Part shown: piece after piece, positions 53,171-64,000 of the stretch
Layout: the number at the start of each line of letters is the position of its first letter
How positions within the stretch are numbered: the stretch's first letter is position 1
Assembly (NCBI GenBank): GCA_000750105.3
Contig: JPHH03000014.1
Coordinates: 434,001 to 498,000, forward strand
Source: Tolypocladium sp. Sup5 PDA-1
Lineage: Eukaryota; Ascomycota; Sordariomycetes; Hypocreales; Ophiocordycipitaceae
Reading direction: 5' to 3'
Length of the DNA: 64,000 nucleotides
Made by a program: the position numbers and the translations under genes
Notes under the pieces: generated by a model
Database searches by the model: none
What the model saw: the letters and a program-made list of their open reading frames with translations, nothing else
What the model was told of the DNA's origin: nothing

Positions 53171-54111
53171 GGAGGATGTCGGATGTACATAAGAATGGAA
53201 GAATGTAGTTAGCGACTGCGATAGCACGGCGTTGGTGCGAGCTTCATGGAAGAAGCCTCTGGGTGCGGAGAATCGCCCTGACTAAGATGTCGAGCGCCAC
53301 GCATCGATATTCGCTGTCATGGAATATACCAGACACTCTCCAGTCTCTTACAGATTCAAGATACGAATTCTTCTTGGTCTGTTCCCCGTCTCGCCTGGCT
53401 CATGTGTTGGTAGGAATGGCATTGGAAATATGTGAGTGCGGACTGGGTATGATCAGCGGGTATAGGGTAGGCTAGTAGGATAAGGTACATAAGGAGCGGT
53501 GGAGGGGCAAAAAAATTCGAATCGGGCAATGACGGAAAGGCCAACAATGACGTCAATTGACAGCCAGCGCACCGTTTGTGTCTCTCTCAGGCCAACTGCC
53601 AACAACAGGAACTCGCAGAGCGCGACGCAGCGTCACAAAATTAATGAACTTCCGGTCGTGCATCGGCATGACCCGACGCGTGTAGACGCACCCCTTACCT
53701 CTGGTCCTCGCCGCCTCGGACGGTGGCAATCAGAGTTCTTTTTTTTTGTGTTTGGCTGTGCCCTGACTGGCCGGTGCATGCCTTAGTTTGATGCCTGACA
53801 AGGGGCCACTCTTATCAGCCAAAATTTTTGATACGCCCCACCAGCGAAAAATCACCCCGCCTGGTCGTCGGTCGGTCTCACCCATCACCAACTTCCAACA
53901 AAGGCTCTCTCACAAGCCAAACACCCAGGGTGCCACTCTCCTTGCCGTCGCCAGTCCCTTTTTGTCTCTCCAGATCAGTTCTGAACTTCTGATCCGGGCT
54001 TCTCTGGCTGTACCTCGTGGTCCGCTACGTCTACAGCCTCGCAGCGACTCTTGCCTTCCCTTCTCGTTGCTCCGACTTGTCTTTTTGTTGTGTTTAATCT
54101 AGACCGCCAAA
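53171..54111. other. Intergenic and long ARB1 leader
   Basis: No gene supported. Pyrimidine-rich from 53.9 kb to the ARB1 ATG, as in the leaders of highly expressed fungal genes. Confidence 0.5.
53548..53555. promoter_or_regulatory. CRE-like palindrome TGACGTCA
   Basis: Perfect ATF/CREB-type site 557 bp upstream of the ARB1 ATG. Regulation inferred only. Confidence 0.35.
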
Positions 54112-56066
54112 ATGGCTCCTTCCGCAGCCAAGGAGAAGAGACTCGCCAAGAAGGCCGCCGAGAAGAAGGGCAAGAAGAATGACGAGCCCCAACTCGACAA
54201 ACACGGAAACGTCATCACGGAAGATGCGCCGGCCACGTCGGGCGCCAAGATGGACGAGGTGAAGCGCCTCGCCGACCAGATGGACAAACACGGCATCTCT
54301 GACCGCGTCACCACCGGTGTCCTGGCATCGACGCCCACCAGCAAGGACGTCAAGATCACCAGCACCAGCCTGGTCTTCCACGGACGAGTCCTCATCACCG
54401 ACTCCACCCTCGAGCTGTCCTTTGGTCGACGATACGGCCTGCTCGGAGAGAACGGCTGTGGCAAGAGTACCATGCTCAAGGCCATTGCCGCGCGCGAGTT
54501 CCCCATCCCCCAGCACATTGACATTTACCTGCTCAACGAGGGTGCACCCCCGTCCGACTATGGCGCCCTGGAATGGGTCGTCAAGGAGGCCGAGAACGAG
54601 ATGGAGCGCCTCGACAAGCTGGCCGAGAAGCTCCTTGAGGACGAGGGCCCGGAGAGCCCGGTCCTCGTTGACCTCTATGATGTGAGTTTTTATCATGGCA
54701 CGCCATCTCATGTGGCCAATGTACTAACACGCCCCCCCAGCACATGGACAAGATGGACCCCTCGACGTTTGCCACCCGTGCCTCGTTGATCCTGACGGGT
54801 CTCGGTTTCAACAAGAAGACCATCCACAAGAAGACCAAGGACATGTCTGGTGGCTGGAGGATGCGAGTCGCCCTGGCCAAGGCCCTGTTCGTCAAGCCCT
54901 CGCTGCTGCTGCTCGACGACCCCACCGCCCATTTGGATCTCGAGGCCTGCGTGTGGCTGGAAGAGTACCTCAAGAAGTGGGAGCGCACCTTGGTCCTCGT
55001 CTCCCACTCCATGGATTTCCTCAACGGTGTGTGCTCAAACATGATTGACATGCGCGCGCGCGCCCTGCAGTACTACGGTGGTAACTACGACTCGTACCAC
55101 AAGACGCGATCCGAAAACGAGACGAACCAGATGAAGGCCTACACCAAGCAGCAGGACGAAATCGTCCACATCAAGAAATTTATTGCCAGCGCCGGTACCT
55201 ACGCCAACCTGGTCAGGCAGGCCAAGTCACGACAGAAGATCCTGGACAAGATGGAGGCCGACGGTTTCATCCAGCCCGTCGTCGAGGACAGGGTTTTTAG
55301 CTTCCGCTTCGCCGATGTCGAGAAGCTGCCTCCCCCCGTCCTCTCCTTTGACGACGTCACCTTCTCCTACTCGGGCAACCCCGAGGATGACCTGTACCGC
55401 AACATGGATCTCGGTTTCGACATGGACTCCCGAACGGCTCTGGTCGGCCCCAACGGTGTGGGCAAGTCCACCCTCCTCCGCCTGATGACGGGCAAGCTGT
55501 CGCCGACCGGCGGTGCCGTCACCCGCCACACCCACTTGAAGCTTGGTCTGTACTCGCAGCACAGCGCCGAGCAACTGGACCTGACCAAGTCCGCCCTCGA
55601 CTTTGTCCGCGACAAGTACAAGGAGAAGTCTCAGGACTATCAGTTCTGGCGCCAGCAGCTCGGCCGATACGGCCTCAGCGGCGAATCCCAGACCGCCCTG
55701 ATGGGCACGCTGTCAGAAGGCCAGAAGAGCCGTATCGTCTTTGCGCTGCTGGCCATCGACAGCCCCAACATGCTGCTGCTCGACGAGCCTACCAACGGTC
55801 TGGATATTCCCACCATTGACAGTCTGGCGGATGCCATCAACGCCTTTAACGGAGGTGTTGTCGTCGTTTCTCACGACTTTAGGTAAGAGCTCGCGGCCAA
55901 ATGAAACCCACTAAACGCAAAAGCTAACGGCCTCGACAGATTGCTGGACAAGATCGCCAAGCAGATCCTGGTGTGCGAGAACCAGACAATCAAGACGTGG
56001 GGCGGCAGCATCGGCGAGTACAAGGACTACCTGCGAAAGAAGATGATTTCGTCGGGTGCCGTGTGA
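54112..56066 (+). CDS. ARB1: ABC-F ATPase Arb1, ribosome biogenesis
   Basis: Exons 54112-54681, 54741-55882 and 55940-56066; introns of 59 and 57 bp; 612 residues, equal to yeast Arb1 in length. A lysine-rich N-terminus is followed by two ABC ATPase domains without membrane segments. Domain 1: Walker A GENGCGKST, signature MSGGWRMRVALAKAL, Walker B LLLLDDPTAHLD. A linker (NQMKAYTKQQDEIVHIKKFI) follows. Domain 2: GPNGVGKST, signature TLSEGQKSRIVFALLA, Walker B MLLLDEPTNGLD and VVVSHDFR. Arb1 (ABCF2) acts in 40S and 60S subunit assembly and export and is essential in yeast. The second intron sits just after VVVSHDFR. Confidence 0.96.
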
Positions 56067-56695
56067 GGGGCTGAAAACGCCGAGGCTTCATTGAATACAT
56101 GGGTATAGAGGGTATGACAAAATGGCATGAAAGGGGCGGCTACATGGGATTTGGCGGCACGCGGCAAGTCGTCCAACATGACAGTGACGAAACGCCGCAC
56201 GACGCATCAGCATGGCCGCGATACCCTTAGAGATGCGGGTTGCATGCATTCATGACAAGAGGCTTACGTTTTTACGGGATAGACTTGGCTGCTTTGTTTG
56301 AGATTTCTCCGAGTTTGACTCTGCGACGCTGTATGCGGTGTCACGATGAATATTAAAAGTTGATGGAATGCCGACTTGCACCAACCATGTGATGGCCGTG
56401 TCAACATTCACTAGCTTCGTGTCTTCCTAAGAGTAAAATTGAAGCTGTTGGAGTAGCTTAGCAGGCTCAAAAACTCGTGCTGAATAGGACAATCAGTTGA
56501 TCTGGCCCGGAAGCAACGGCCGCTCCGAGTGAGTCAGTCGGCGATGCAGTTCCGGAGCCAGAGCCGGTCGTCTCCACCTTCGGTGAGCGCTACAACAAGA
56601 CCTTCCTGTTCCGCATCTCAACCCAGAATGTATAAAGATCCACCACTTCCCATGAGCCGCCCCTGTCAGCGAGCAATTGGAAGCCATTGTCCGCC
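56067..56695. other. Intergenic ARB1 to GNAT gene
   Basis: ARB1 3' flank and GNAT gene promoter; no ORF supported. Confidence 0.5.
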
Positions 56696-57476
56696 ATGAG
56701 CTCAATAAACATCCGGGCAGCGACGGCGGCCGACGGGGCCGCCATCTCCCGCATCCACTACGATGCGCTGAAGACGTATCACGACTTCTACGCGGCGTTC
56801 CTGGCGCTGCACCCGAGGGAGCTGCTGCCGACGGCGACGGGCAGGGCGCTGGAGAACCCCAAGTTTACGTTTCTGGTCACGGAGGAGGGGGGTGAGGTTG
56901 TTGGGTTTGTGCGGTACAATGTTGTTGAGGGCAAGGGGCAGGACAAGGGGGACAAGAAGGTGGGGGGGAAGGGGAGTGAGGCGCCGTCTGGGCCGTCGCT
57001 TTTTGCGCCAAAGGAACATATGAAGGGGTTGTGGGAGAGGTTTAATGAGAGGGAGGCTGAGATGGATGCTTGCTACGAGAAGACTACGAACGGGCAAAGA
57101 CACTATTGTAAGTTTCCTTCCGTCTTCATCCGGGCACTGACGACTTGGCCAACGCACCGCAGTCGTCAACCACCTCATGGTCGACCCGTCCCACCAGCGA
57201 AAAGGCGTCGGCGGGCATCTCCTCCGCGCCGTCACCGACAAGGCCGACGCGGAGGGCGTGCCGTCGCTGCTCGTCGCGTCGGCGGAGGCGCACGGCCTGT
57301 ACCTGAGGCTCGGGTTCGAGGTGCTGGGGACGTGGACGATTGACAACGGGTACTGGGCGGCGGAGGTGGTCCTGCATGAGAGGCAGCTGGGCATTGGCGG
57401 GAATGAGGGGCTGGATGGGAGGTTCGAGGGGGTGAAGGAGGAGGAGGCGTATATGGTGAGGTGGCCGAGGAAGTGA
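56696..57476 (+). CDS. GNAT-family N-acetyltransferase
   Basis: Exons 56696-57107 and 57163-57476; the 55-bp intron (GTAAGT to GCAG) joins QRHY to FVNHLMV; 241 residues. N-terminal INIRAATAADGAAISRIHYDA starts the fold. A low-complexity Lys/Gly loop (about residues 82-102) interrupts the central sheet. The acetyl-CoA loop DPSHQRKGVGGHLL (motif A) is intact and lies in exon 2, followed by AEAHGLYLRLGFEVLGTW (motif B), standard for GNAT enzymes. Substrate unknown; small-molecule or amine acetylation is likely from the closest-looking fungal relatives. No signal peptide; cytosolic. Confidence 0.88.
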
Positions 57477-57946
57477 TGGGACTGTGATCAAAGTGAAGAC
57501 ATAAGGGGACTGTCAACTTTATTGACAGCTCGCCTCACTGTCCCGCCGTAATCCAACTCCATGACAGGCTACTATGGAGGAGCATCTGCCCATTCTTCGT
57601 CCCATCCTTCATCCCACTCGTCATCCTGCTGCTTGGAAGGCGACTCGAGAGTGCCACGCCACCCACCGCAACGCTCGAGTTTCCACGATGCCCATCATCT
57701 AGCCAACCCTCCCAGAGCTCTCTCACAAGCGGAGAGAACAGGGGCTCCCAATTATGTCCGAGCATTATTCATAAACTCATGTGCGCCGCGCGCATTACGG
57801 TTTCATTGCACTTTTATGTTGTCGTACATTCCCGCCCCTGAGTCCTGATGACGCCGTGATGGACCTCTCGAAATACAGTTCGTGCCTCGCCACCTTACCG
57901 TATTCTCCCTAGAGTGTAAACGTTAGGCATCTGACGATGAGTTTAG
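57477..57946. other. Intergenic
   Basis: 470 bp between the GNAT stop and the oxidase remnant. It should have held the missing FAD domain of the remnant, but no such sequence is present. Confidence 0.5.
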
Positions 57947-58707
57947 GCCGTTGCCAACTTTTCCGCCTTCAACACGGATCCATTGGCGCATATCGTGCCG
58001 CAAGTCATCCCCGTCGACGAAAAGACGACGGCTGGCGGCGCCATCCTCTACTACGACAGCGACTCCGTCGCCGAGCCGGACTGCTTCCGACCGCTCTACG
58101 ACATCCCCGCCGTGGCAAACACGGTGACGTTCAAGACCCTGGCCCAGTTCGCCGAGGAGACGGGCAAGCTGGTGACGCCGGGCATCAACGACATCTTCGT
58201 CGCGGGCACGACGGTCGGCAAGACGTACGCGCAGCTGCTCAAAGGCATCCGCATCGTCAACGACGGCTTCCTGCGAGCGCTCCCCGCGTTGTACAAGATC
58301 CTGCCCGCCGAGAACAGGAAGCTGCTGTCCGTGGACTGGCAGCCGCTCGGGGCGCTCTGGGCTGCGGGCTCCAAGCGGTCCAACCCGGCGGCAACGCCCT
58401 CGGCTTCGACCCGGCGTCCAAGGGCACGTACCTGGCGTGGGCCTTGGTGGTTGAGTGGACGGGGGCGCAGTACGACGAGGCCGTGTACGCCTGGGTCAAG
58501 AACACGACGTGGGCGATTGCCAACGCGACGCAGAACGCCGGGCTCTGGGACGCGTTCAACTACATGGGCGACGCGGCCAGTTTCCAGGACGTTTATGACG
58601 GGTACGGCGCGGAGAATAGGAAGAAGCTGCTCGGAATCTCGAGAAAGTATGATCCGACGCGGGTGTTTCAGGGGTTGCCGCCGGGTGGCTTCAAGCTTGG
58701 ACGCTGA
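57947..58707 (+). pseudogene. Remnant of FAD-linked oxidase (berberine-bridge-enzyme-like), 5' truncated with frameshift
   Basis: The frame starts after a splice-acceptor-like TTTAG at 57942-57946, where stops close it upstream. The readable part is the substrate-domain and C-terminal half of a BBE-like oxidase: GGAILYYDSDSVAEPDCF, a second segment to GALWAAGSKRSN, then a single-base frame change near 58390. The other frame continues with GGNALGFDPASKGTYLAWA, TWAIANATQNAGLWDAFNY and FNYMGDAASFQDVYDGYG, ending RKYDPTRVFQGLPPGGFKLG. The N-terminal FAD-binding domain with the PP-loop and covalent His/Cys sites is absent. With the domain lost and the frame broken it cannot make a working oxidase. 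The 1-bp loss fits GGGC becoming GGC. Confidence 0.75.
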
Positions 58708-60663
58708 ACACGTTGAGGGGTGAAGCGAGAGTGTGGAAAGAAAGGCTCAGGGACATTGTAAAACAGTGCAAGTAGAGTTGCGGCAGGCTCTCTCGTGGAC
58801 TGGTGGTGTTGCTTGTTGAAATAAATAAACGATAGGCCGGGTGCGGATCTGATATTTATCTCTCCTCATACAATGTGAAGTCCTAATTGTTGATGTTGTC
58901 TGTATCCTGGCGTCTTGTGCTGTAGCCTGTAGGATACTAGCCCAATGGAGCTGGTCAAGCTGGCCAAGCTGGCTTCCCAGAGCGAGAAGTCAAAGCCAGG
59001 CAGCCAGTCACGTGGACGGCAGTTTGTGCCGGGGATAAGGCTGCCACCATTCCGGCTTACCTAAGGTACGTACCGCCGGACGGAACGAAACGGACCAATT
59101 GAACCCAAGACAGACCCGAACCGAACCGGCAAAAGAGAGCTAAAACTGACGGCAGCATAAGCCACGTCCCATGGTTGGGGCCGAGCATGTTCCAGGCCCC
59201 CAAGATCCATGGGCGCCCATGCCGCTGATGTGAGGCCAGGGGGCTGCTGTTGGGCCTGCGGGTGCGGTGCAACCAGCAAGCGCTTCGTACAGCAGCACGA
59301 GATGATTCCTTGCGGCGGCAGAGAGGGAGAGAGGCAGAGAGAGACACGACGACGTGATGCACGTTACAGCCGCAGGGTGCAGCGGCCCCCGGCCAATGGA
59401 TGAAGCCGAAGCCGTGGGCGGGAGGGATGGATCGCGTCTGTCGCACGGAGTCGCACATGCAGGGCCGCTGCCGCGCTGGTAAGCTTCGAGTTAGTTCCAC
59501 GTAAGGCAGGGTAGGGTAGCTGGCAAGGAGACGGGCAAGACGGGCATGCGGATGACGGTGCTTTTCGCCCCTGAGTGAGGGTGCGAAGACCTCCATCCGT
59601 TTCGGTTCTGTACTCGTAGGAGTTGTAGACGGTCAGCAGCCAATGGCCGCGGCCATCATGTCGAGATGGGCATCTCGGAGAGCAGCATCGCTGATTGGCC
59701 CAGCCGGGACGGGGATTCCTGGGGCGGACAAAGCCGAGCTACCTCTCAAGCTCTGTCATTTCGATGCCCTGCTTGTTCGTGCTGGCAATAGTTGCAGTGT
59801 TCGTAGACCATTGAGTACGCAATTTATCGCGCAACGCTGGCAGGGGGCTGGCTGTGGCGTCGACAGAGAGAGTTTTGGAGAGTTTTGGGGGTTTTGGATG
59901 CCAGAATGGATGCCTCCTTGGCCGCCCACACCCAGATCGGATCGCCGTGCGCCTGCGTGGAGGTGAGGCGGGTCCACCGCAAGTCAGACCCGTTCCGTGG
60001 CTGGCTTGGCTGGCTGTGGCAGCATCAGCACGCACCTCAGCCAGCAGCAGCAGCAGCAGCAGCAGCGGGAGCGTCGCGGACTGACCGGCTGCTAGAGGTG
60101 CAAAGGGCTCGCCCTGCCCGCTGCGACATCGTCGGGATCCGCCATCACCACCGGGCCTCGCTGCATCACCGTGCCCGCCTCCATCCGTCCCCTGCCCGCC
60201 CGCTGCAGTCCCTTCCTCCCCATCCCCCATCACCCATCACCCTCGCCATCACCATCAGCCCTCGCCGCCTCCGCCGCATCGCCATCGCCAGCTCGTGCCC
60301 CCCTCGATCGCTGCCCGCGGCGGCTACGTCCTACTGGCATCCATTGCACCAGCCCGCCCCCTTGGCACGGCTCCGAAAAGGCCAGCTTCTGCCAACCTGG
60401 CGCTCATTTTTCCCTCACCACGCACCGACACAACCGCCAATCGCCCACGCCGCGACCGCGACCTGGCCATCGCGAAATCCAGCATCCGCCGTCGACGCCG
60501 CATCGTCGCATCGTCGCACCTCGACCCGGCTGGCCTCGACACGCGCACGGCATCGCACATGGGGTCGCCGCCACAGGCAACATAGGCCACGGCTCGCCAC
60601 GCTCGCTCCCAGAGTCCCCACGACGACGACGACGACACGAGACACGCCCACGATCGAGTCATT
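58708..60663. other. Intergenic and long INO80 leader
   Basis: About 2 kb. No gene supported. AGC/CAG microsatellite at about 60041-60066. From 60.1 kb the sequence becomes Pro/His/Ser-coding-like, CCA/CAC-rich DNA without conserved protein, probably 5' UTR. Confidence 0.45.
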
Positions 60664-60921
60664 ATGGATAACAACTTCCGGTCCACGGTGCTGCAGCGGC
60701 CGCACGGCGACGACGACGACCGCGACCGCGATCGGCATCTCCTGCAGCAGCCGCGGCGCGACGTGATCAACGCGAGCGCAGGGAGCCCAAACGCATCCGC
60801 AACCGCAACCGCAGCTGCAAATGCGAATGCTGCTGCGACTGCGCACCGACACTCCACCTTCAGCCTGCGCTCGCCCACCCGCACCCACGGCGACTTTCAT
60901 CCTCCTCCCTTTTCGCCGCCC

Positions 60922-60955
<34 letters not shown>

Positions 60956-63900
60956 GCCACCACCACAGCACCGGCAACCACAGTCACAATCACAATCACG
61001 GCAGCGCGGTCCTGCAGTCGCCGCCGCCACGCCCGCCGCCGCTGCACCACCACAGCCCCAGCCCGTACATGCCATCGTCGACGTCGACGTCGGCTGCGGC
61101 TGCACCCTCATCCTCAGGCGGTGCTGCTCATTCGCTGCCGCTGTCGTCTGGCCTCGCCTCGTCGACGGCATCGTCGGCGACCAACCACAACCACCATCAC
61201 CAGCAGGGGCCGCCGCCGCCCGTGTCGCCCCGTCACGGCCACTCCAGCTACTACCCACCGCCTGCTGCCGCCGCCGCCGCCGCCGCCGCACCGTCGTCCG
61301 AATCTCATCATCAGCGCCATCCAGCGCGCGAAAAGCCGGCGTCGGGCAGCTTCTACGACCCCACGACCGACACCACCAAGGAGCGTCGGGTCTCAGACTC
61401 CTGGCACAACGCGCCCCAAGCCTCCACGCCCAAGGTAAGTAGTAAGCCCCCAGCTGGCCCGAGTCCACTTCTTTTTTTGACTCGTGCACGACACCTGTTA
61501 CTCTCTCTCTGTCGCTCGGCTTGCACTGCTCCCCCTTTCAAAAAACTCCCTCTACAAGCCCATCACGGGAATGCACCGTCACCCTAAATAATTTTTTTCA
61601 TCGCCCGACCTGCACCATGGCTGCGTGCCCCTTTGCAGCCCACGCGTTTCTGACCTGAAATTTCAGCATCAGGCTCGCGAGCCTTATCCGTACTCGCAGC
61701 CGGCCGACCAGCACACGTCGACGTCGTACTACAACGGCACCTACTCGTCGCCTAGAGGCTCGTCGTACAACCGACCCCGGAGCCCGCTCTCGCACTCGCA
61801 CCCAAACCTCCCTCCCGGCTCGCTCAGCCCACCCGGTCGCCGCTCTCAAATGACCTCGCCGACCCAGCGACATGCTCCCCCGGCCAACGCGACGTCCACC
61901 CCCAACGGCTCTTCCGCGCTGCCGCCCGTCATGAAGTCGGAGCCCGGTGCGGCTTCGCCGTCGAAGCCTGCCCCGTCCTCTACAAACGTAAGCCTGCTCC
62001 TACGCCACATTCCCCGGCTGCTCTCAGTTGCTAACGCGACCCGTAGACTCCCAGCCGTGCCGCCGACCCCATGTCCTTCTCCAACATCCTCTCGAGCTCC
62101 GAGCCGGCACCCAAGCCGGCTGAGCGACGTCCTGTCGCCGAAGCCCCCGAGCCCAAGCCGAAGCGCGAGCCTGAGCACGACGTCGACGTCGACGTCGACG
62201 CCGACGTCGACACCGAGGTGGACAAGGACGTTGAGACCGAGCCCGAGCCAGTGCCCGTCAAGAAGAGCGAGATTGTTGTCAAGAAAAAGGGCGGCCGAAG
62301 GTCCACCAAGGGCCGCGCCTCCGACATTAGGGATGCCGAAGCCCCCAAGAGCAAGCGGAGATCCTCGGTCAAGAAGGAGTCGCCCACGCCTCGCTCGTCC
62401 TCCAAGCGCCAAGCCAACGGCCAGCCGAAGCCCAAGACCTGGTCGACGGAGATGGAGAAGAAGATTCAGACGGCCGAGGTGCAGATTGAGAATGACGTGT
62501 CGAAACTGGATGCAGCCGAATTTGACGAACACGAGTACAAGGGACGTGCCCAGAAGCGCCGGCGCATCATGTCCGACTTTGACAGCGAGCAGAGCCGCCT
62601 TCGCCGCGACGACTACGCCAAGGCAGCAGTCAAGAAGCTGGTGAGCCATTCGGAGCTCGGCAAACGACGATACGACGATGTGTTCTACGACGAGGCGCTC
62701 CACGAGGTTCGTGAACAGGAGCTCTATGCCGAAAAGGAGCGAAAGAAGGACATGCAGCGCAAGCGTCGTCGCGAGAAGTCCATGGCCGTCACGATTGAGA
62801 TGAAGGAGGCCGCTCTCGCCCGGGCTAACGCGGCACTGGACGAGGCCGAGCGCCAGAAGCATCTTCGCGATGCCGCGCGCGCCGACAAGAAGGCAGAGCA
62901 GACCAAGCTTATCCTGCAAAAGGGCATTAAGGGTCCAGCCCGAAACATTGAACTCAACCTCGAAGGCGGCACCATGTCCAGCTTCCAAGCCTCCGACGTG
63001 GAGACCCCCAAGGCTAAGAGCAAGGGCAAGGGATCTCGCCCCAAAAAGTCCAAGGAGCAGAAGCAGGCCGAGCAGGACTCTGCCGAGGCTGCCCAGGCCG
63101 CGCTGGATGCAGGCAAGGAGCTGCCGCCAAAGGAAGAGGGCAAGGTCCGCATCAAGATCAAGGGCCGATCCAAGGACAAGGACAAGGACAAGACCAAGAC
63201 CGACGAGGTCAAGAAGGACCCGGAGCAGGAGAAGAAGGACGAGGCGGCCGAGCTGGAGAAGAGGTTCACCTCCAAGGGCTACAATCAAATTTATGAGCAG
63301 ATTTGGCGCGACATGGCCCGCAAGGACGTCAACAAGACGTTCAAGCTGGCCGTCGACTCCTTCGCCACCAAGGGCTCGAACCTGAAGAAGACGGCTATCC
63401 TCGCGTCCAAGGAAGCCAAGAGGTGGCAGCTCCGAACCAACAAGGGCACCAAGGACCTCCAAGCCCGCGCCAAGCGTGTCATGCGTGACATGATGGGCTT
63501 CTGGAAGCGGAACGAACGCGAGGAACGAGACCTCCGCAAGGCTGCCGAGAAGCAGGAGATCGAGAACGCCCGCCGAGAGGAGGCCGACCGCGAAGCCGCC
63601 CGCCAGAAGAGGAAGCTCAACTTCCTCATCTCCCAGACCGAGCTGTACTCTCACTTTATCGGCAAGAAGATCAAGACGGATGAGGTGGAGCGAAGCACAG
63701 ACCACCCAGATGTCGCCAAAGACGGCCACGAGGCCAGGCAGAACAAGCTCGATATTGCAGAGCCTGTCGGACAGCTTGGCGGCAAGGTCACAAACTTTGA
63801 GAATCTCGACTTTGACGATGAAGACGAGTCCAACCTTCGGGCCGCGGCCGCGGCGAATGCCCAGAACGCCATCGCCGAGGCCCAGAAGAAGGCCCGTGAC

Positions 63901-64000
63901 TTCAACAACCAGGGCCTCGATATGGACGAGGAAGGCGAAATGAACTTCCAAAACCCGACCGGTCTCGGCGATGTTGAGATTGAGCAGCCCAAGCTCATCA
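60664..64000 (+). CDS. INO80: INO80 chromatin-remodelling ATPase, N-terminal part (runs off window)
   Basis: Exons 60664-61434, 61667-61987 and 62047 onward past the right edge; introns of 233 and 59 bp, all in phase 0. The first about 360 residues are low complexity: an 11-residue Asn run (AAC repeat near 60925), His, Pro, Ala and Ser runs. Then comes a charged region with Asp-Val repeats (HDVDVDVDADVDTEV) and Lys/Arg tracts. The DBINO domain is recognisable from GYNQIYEQIWRDMARKDVNK through KTAILASKEAKRW and MRDMMGFWKRNEREERDLRK to QTELYSHFIGKKI; this DNA-binding/Arp-module-binding region is specific to INO80. The window ends just before the Snf2 helicase, at EIEQPKLI. INO80 slides nucleosomes and removes H2A.Z. 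Confidence 0.94.
60925..60954 (+). repeat. AAC microsatellite coding Asn run in INO80
   Basis: About ten to eleven AAC units in frame, flanked by CCC and AGC CAC codons. Confidence 0.9.

Noticed and set aside
61846..63951. 701-codon open frame on the minus strand
   Set aside because: Lies antisense to INO80; the plus frame has the DBINO domain. Long antisense frames arise from GC-rich third positions.
1..64000. CRISPR array, bacterial operons, rRNA
   Set aside because: No spaced direct repeats or rRNA sequence; spliced genes show a eukaryotic nuclear genome.

Overview
This window is nuclear DNA of a filamentous ascomycete. The evidence is short spliceosomal introns (about 54-130 bp, GT-AG, some with CTAAC-like branch sites), GC-rich coding regions, HET-domain allorecognition genes, a GH72 cell-wall transglycosylase, small secreted cysteine-rich proteins and a fungal Tc1/mariner element. 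The protein repertoire fits Sordariomycetes, perhaps Hypocreales; that placement is inference.

Layout. 1-5 kb: three minus-strand metabolic genes (M24 peptidase cut by the left edge, mitochondrial carrier-like protein, amidohydrolase). 5.5-13.2 kb: an accessory block with two tandem HET-domain genes, the first fused to ankyrin repeats and a long glutamine-rich tail, followed by a secreted six-cysteine protein. 15.6-17.7 kb: a large secreted protein split by one in-frame TAG. 17.8-30.6 kb: a conserved housekeeping block with an Mth938-domain protein, ELP3 and LSC1 (divergent), UBC1 and RPT2 (divergent), a promethin-like membrane protein, an intron-containing tRNA-Met and a SYLF/Ysc84-type protein. 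30.6-40.7 kb: gene-poor accessory DNA with a truncated membrane-protein remnant, an intact flavin monooxygenase, a secreted six-cysteine protein and a broken small secreted peptide. 40.9-45.2 kb: a PAP2 lipid phosphatase, a small Cys protein and a GH72 enzyme. 46.1-47.6 kb: a complete Tc1/mariner element with perfect inverted repeats. 48-53 kb: small ORFs and a decayed kinase-like gene. 54-64 kb: ARB1, a GNAT acetyltransferase, a truncated flavoprotein oxidase remnant and the 5' part of INO80, cut by the right edge.

The housekeeping genes (ELP3, LSC1, UBC1, RPT2, ARB1, INO80 so far) are intact, and their exons join in frame. By contrast, five accessory loci (secreted, membrane, kinase, oxidase) carry nonsense codons, frameshifts or truncations. 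Intact genes in the window end in TAG or TGA, so the internal stops are not codon reassignment. The strongest leads are the HET-ankyrin-polyQ protein, which looks like a regulated-cell-death protein with a prion-like tail, the single-stop lesions in secreted genes, and a 59-codon small ORF with a conserved-looking C-terminus.

No searches or alignments were run. Product names come from motif and family recognition, and exon borders from reading splice sites and checking the frame.
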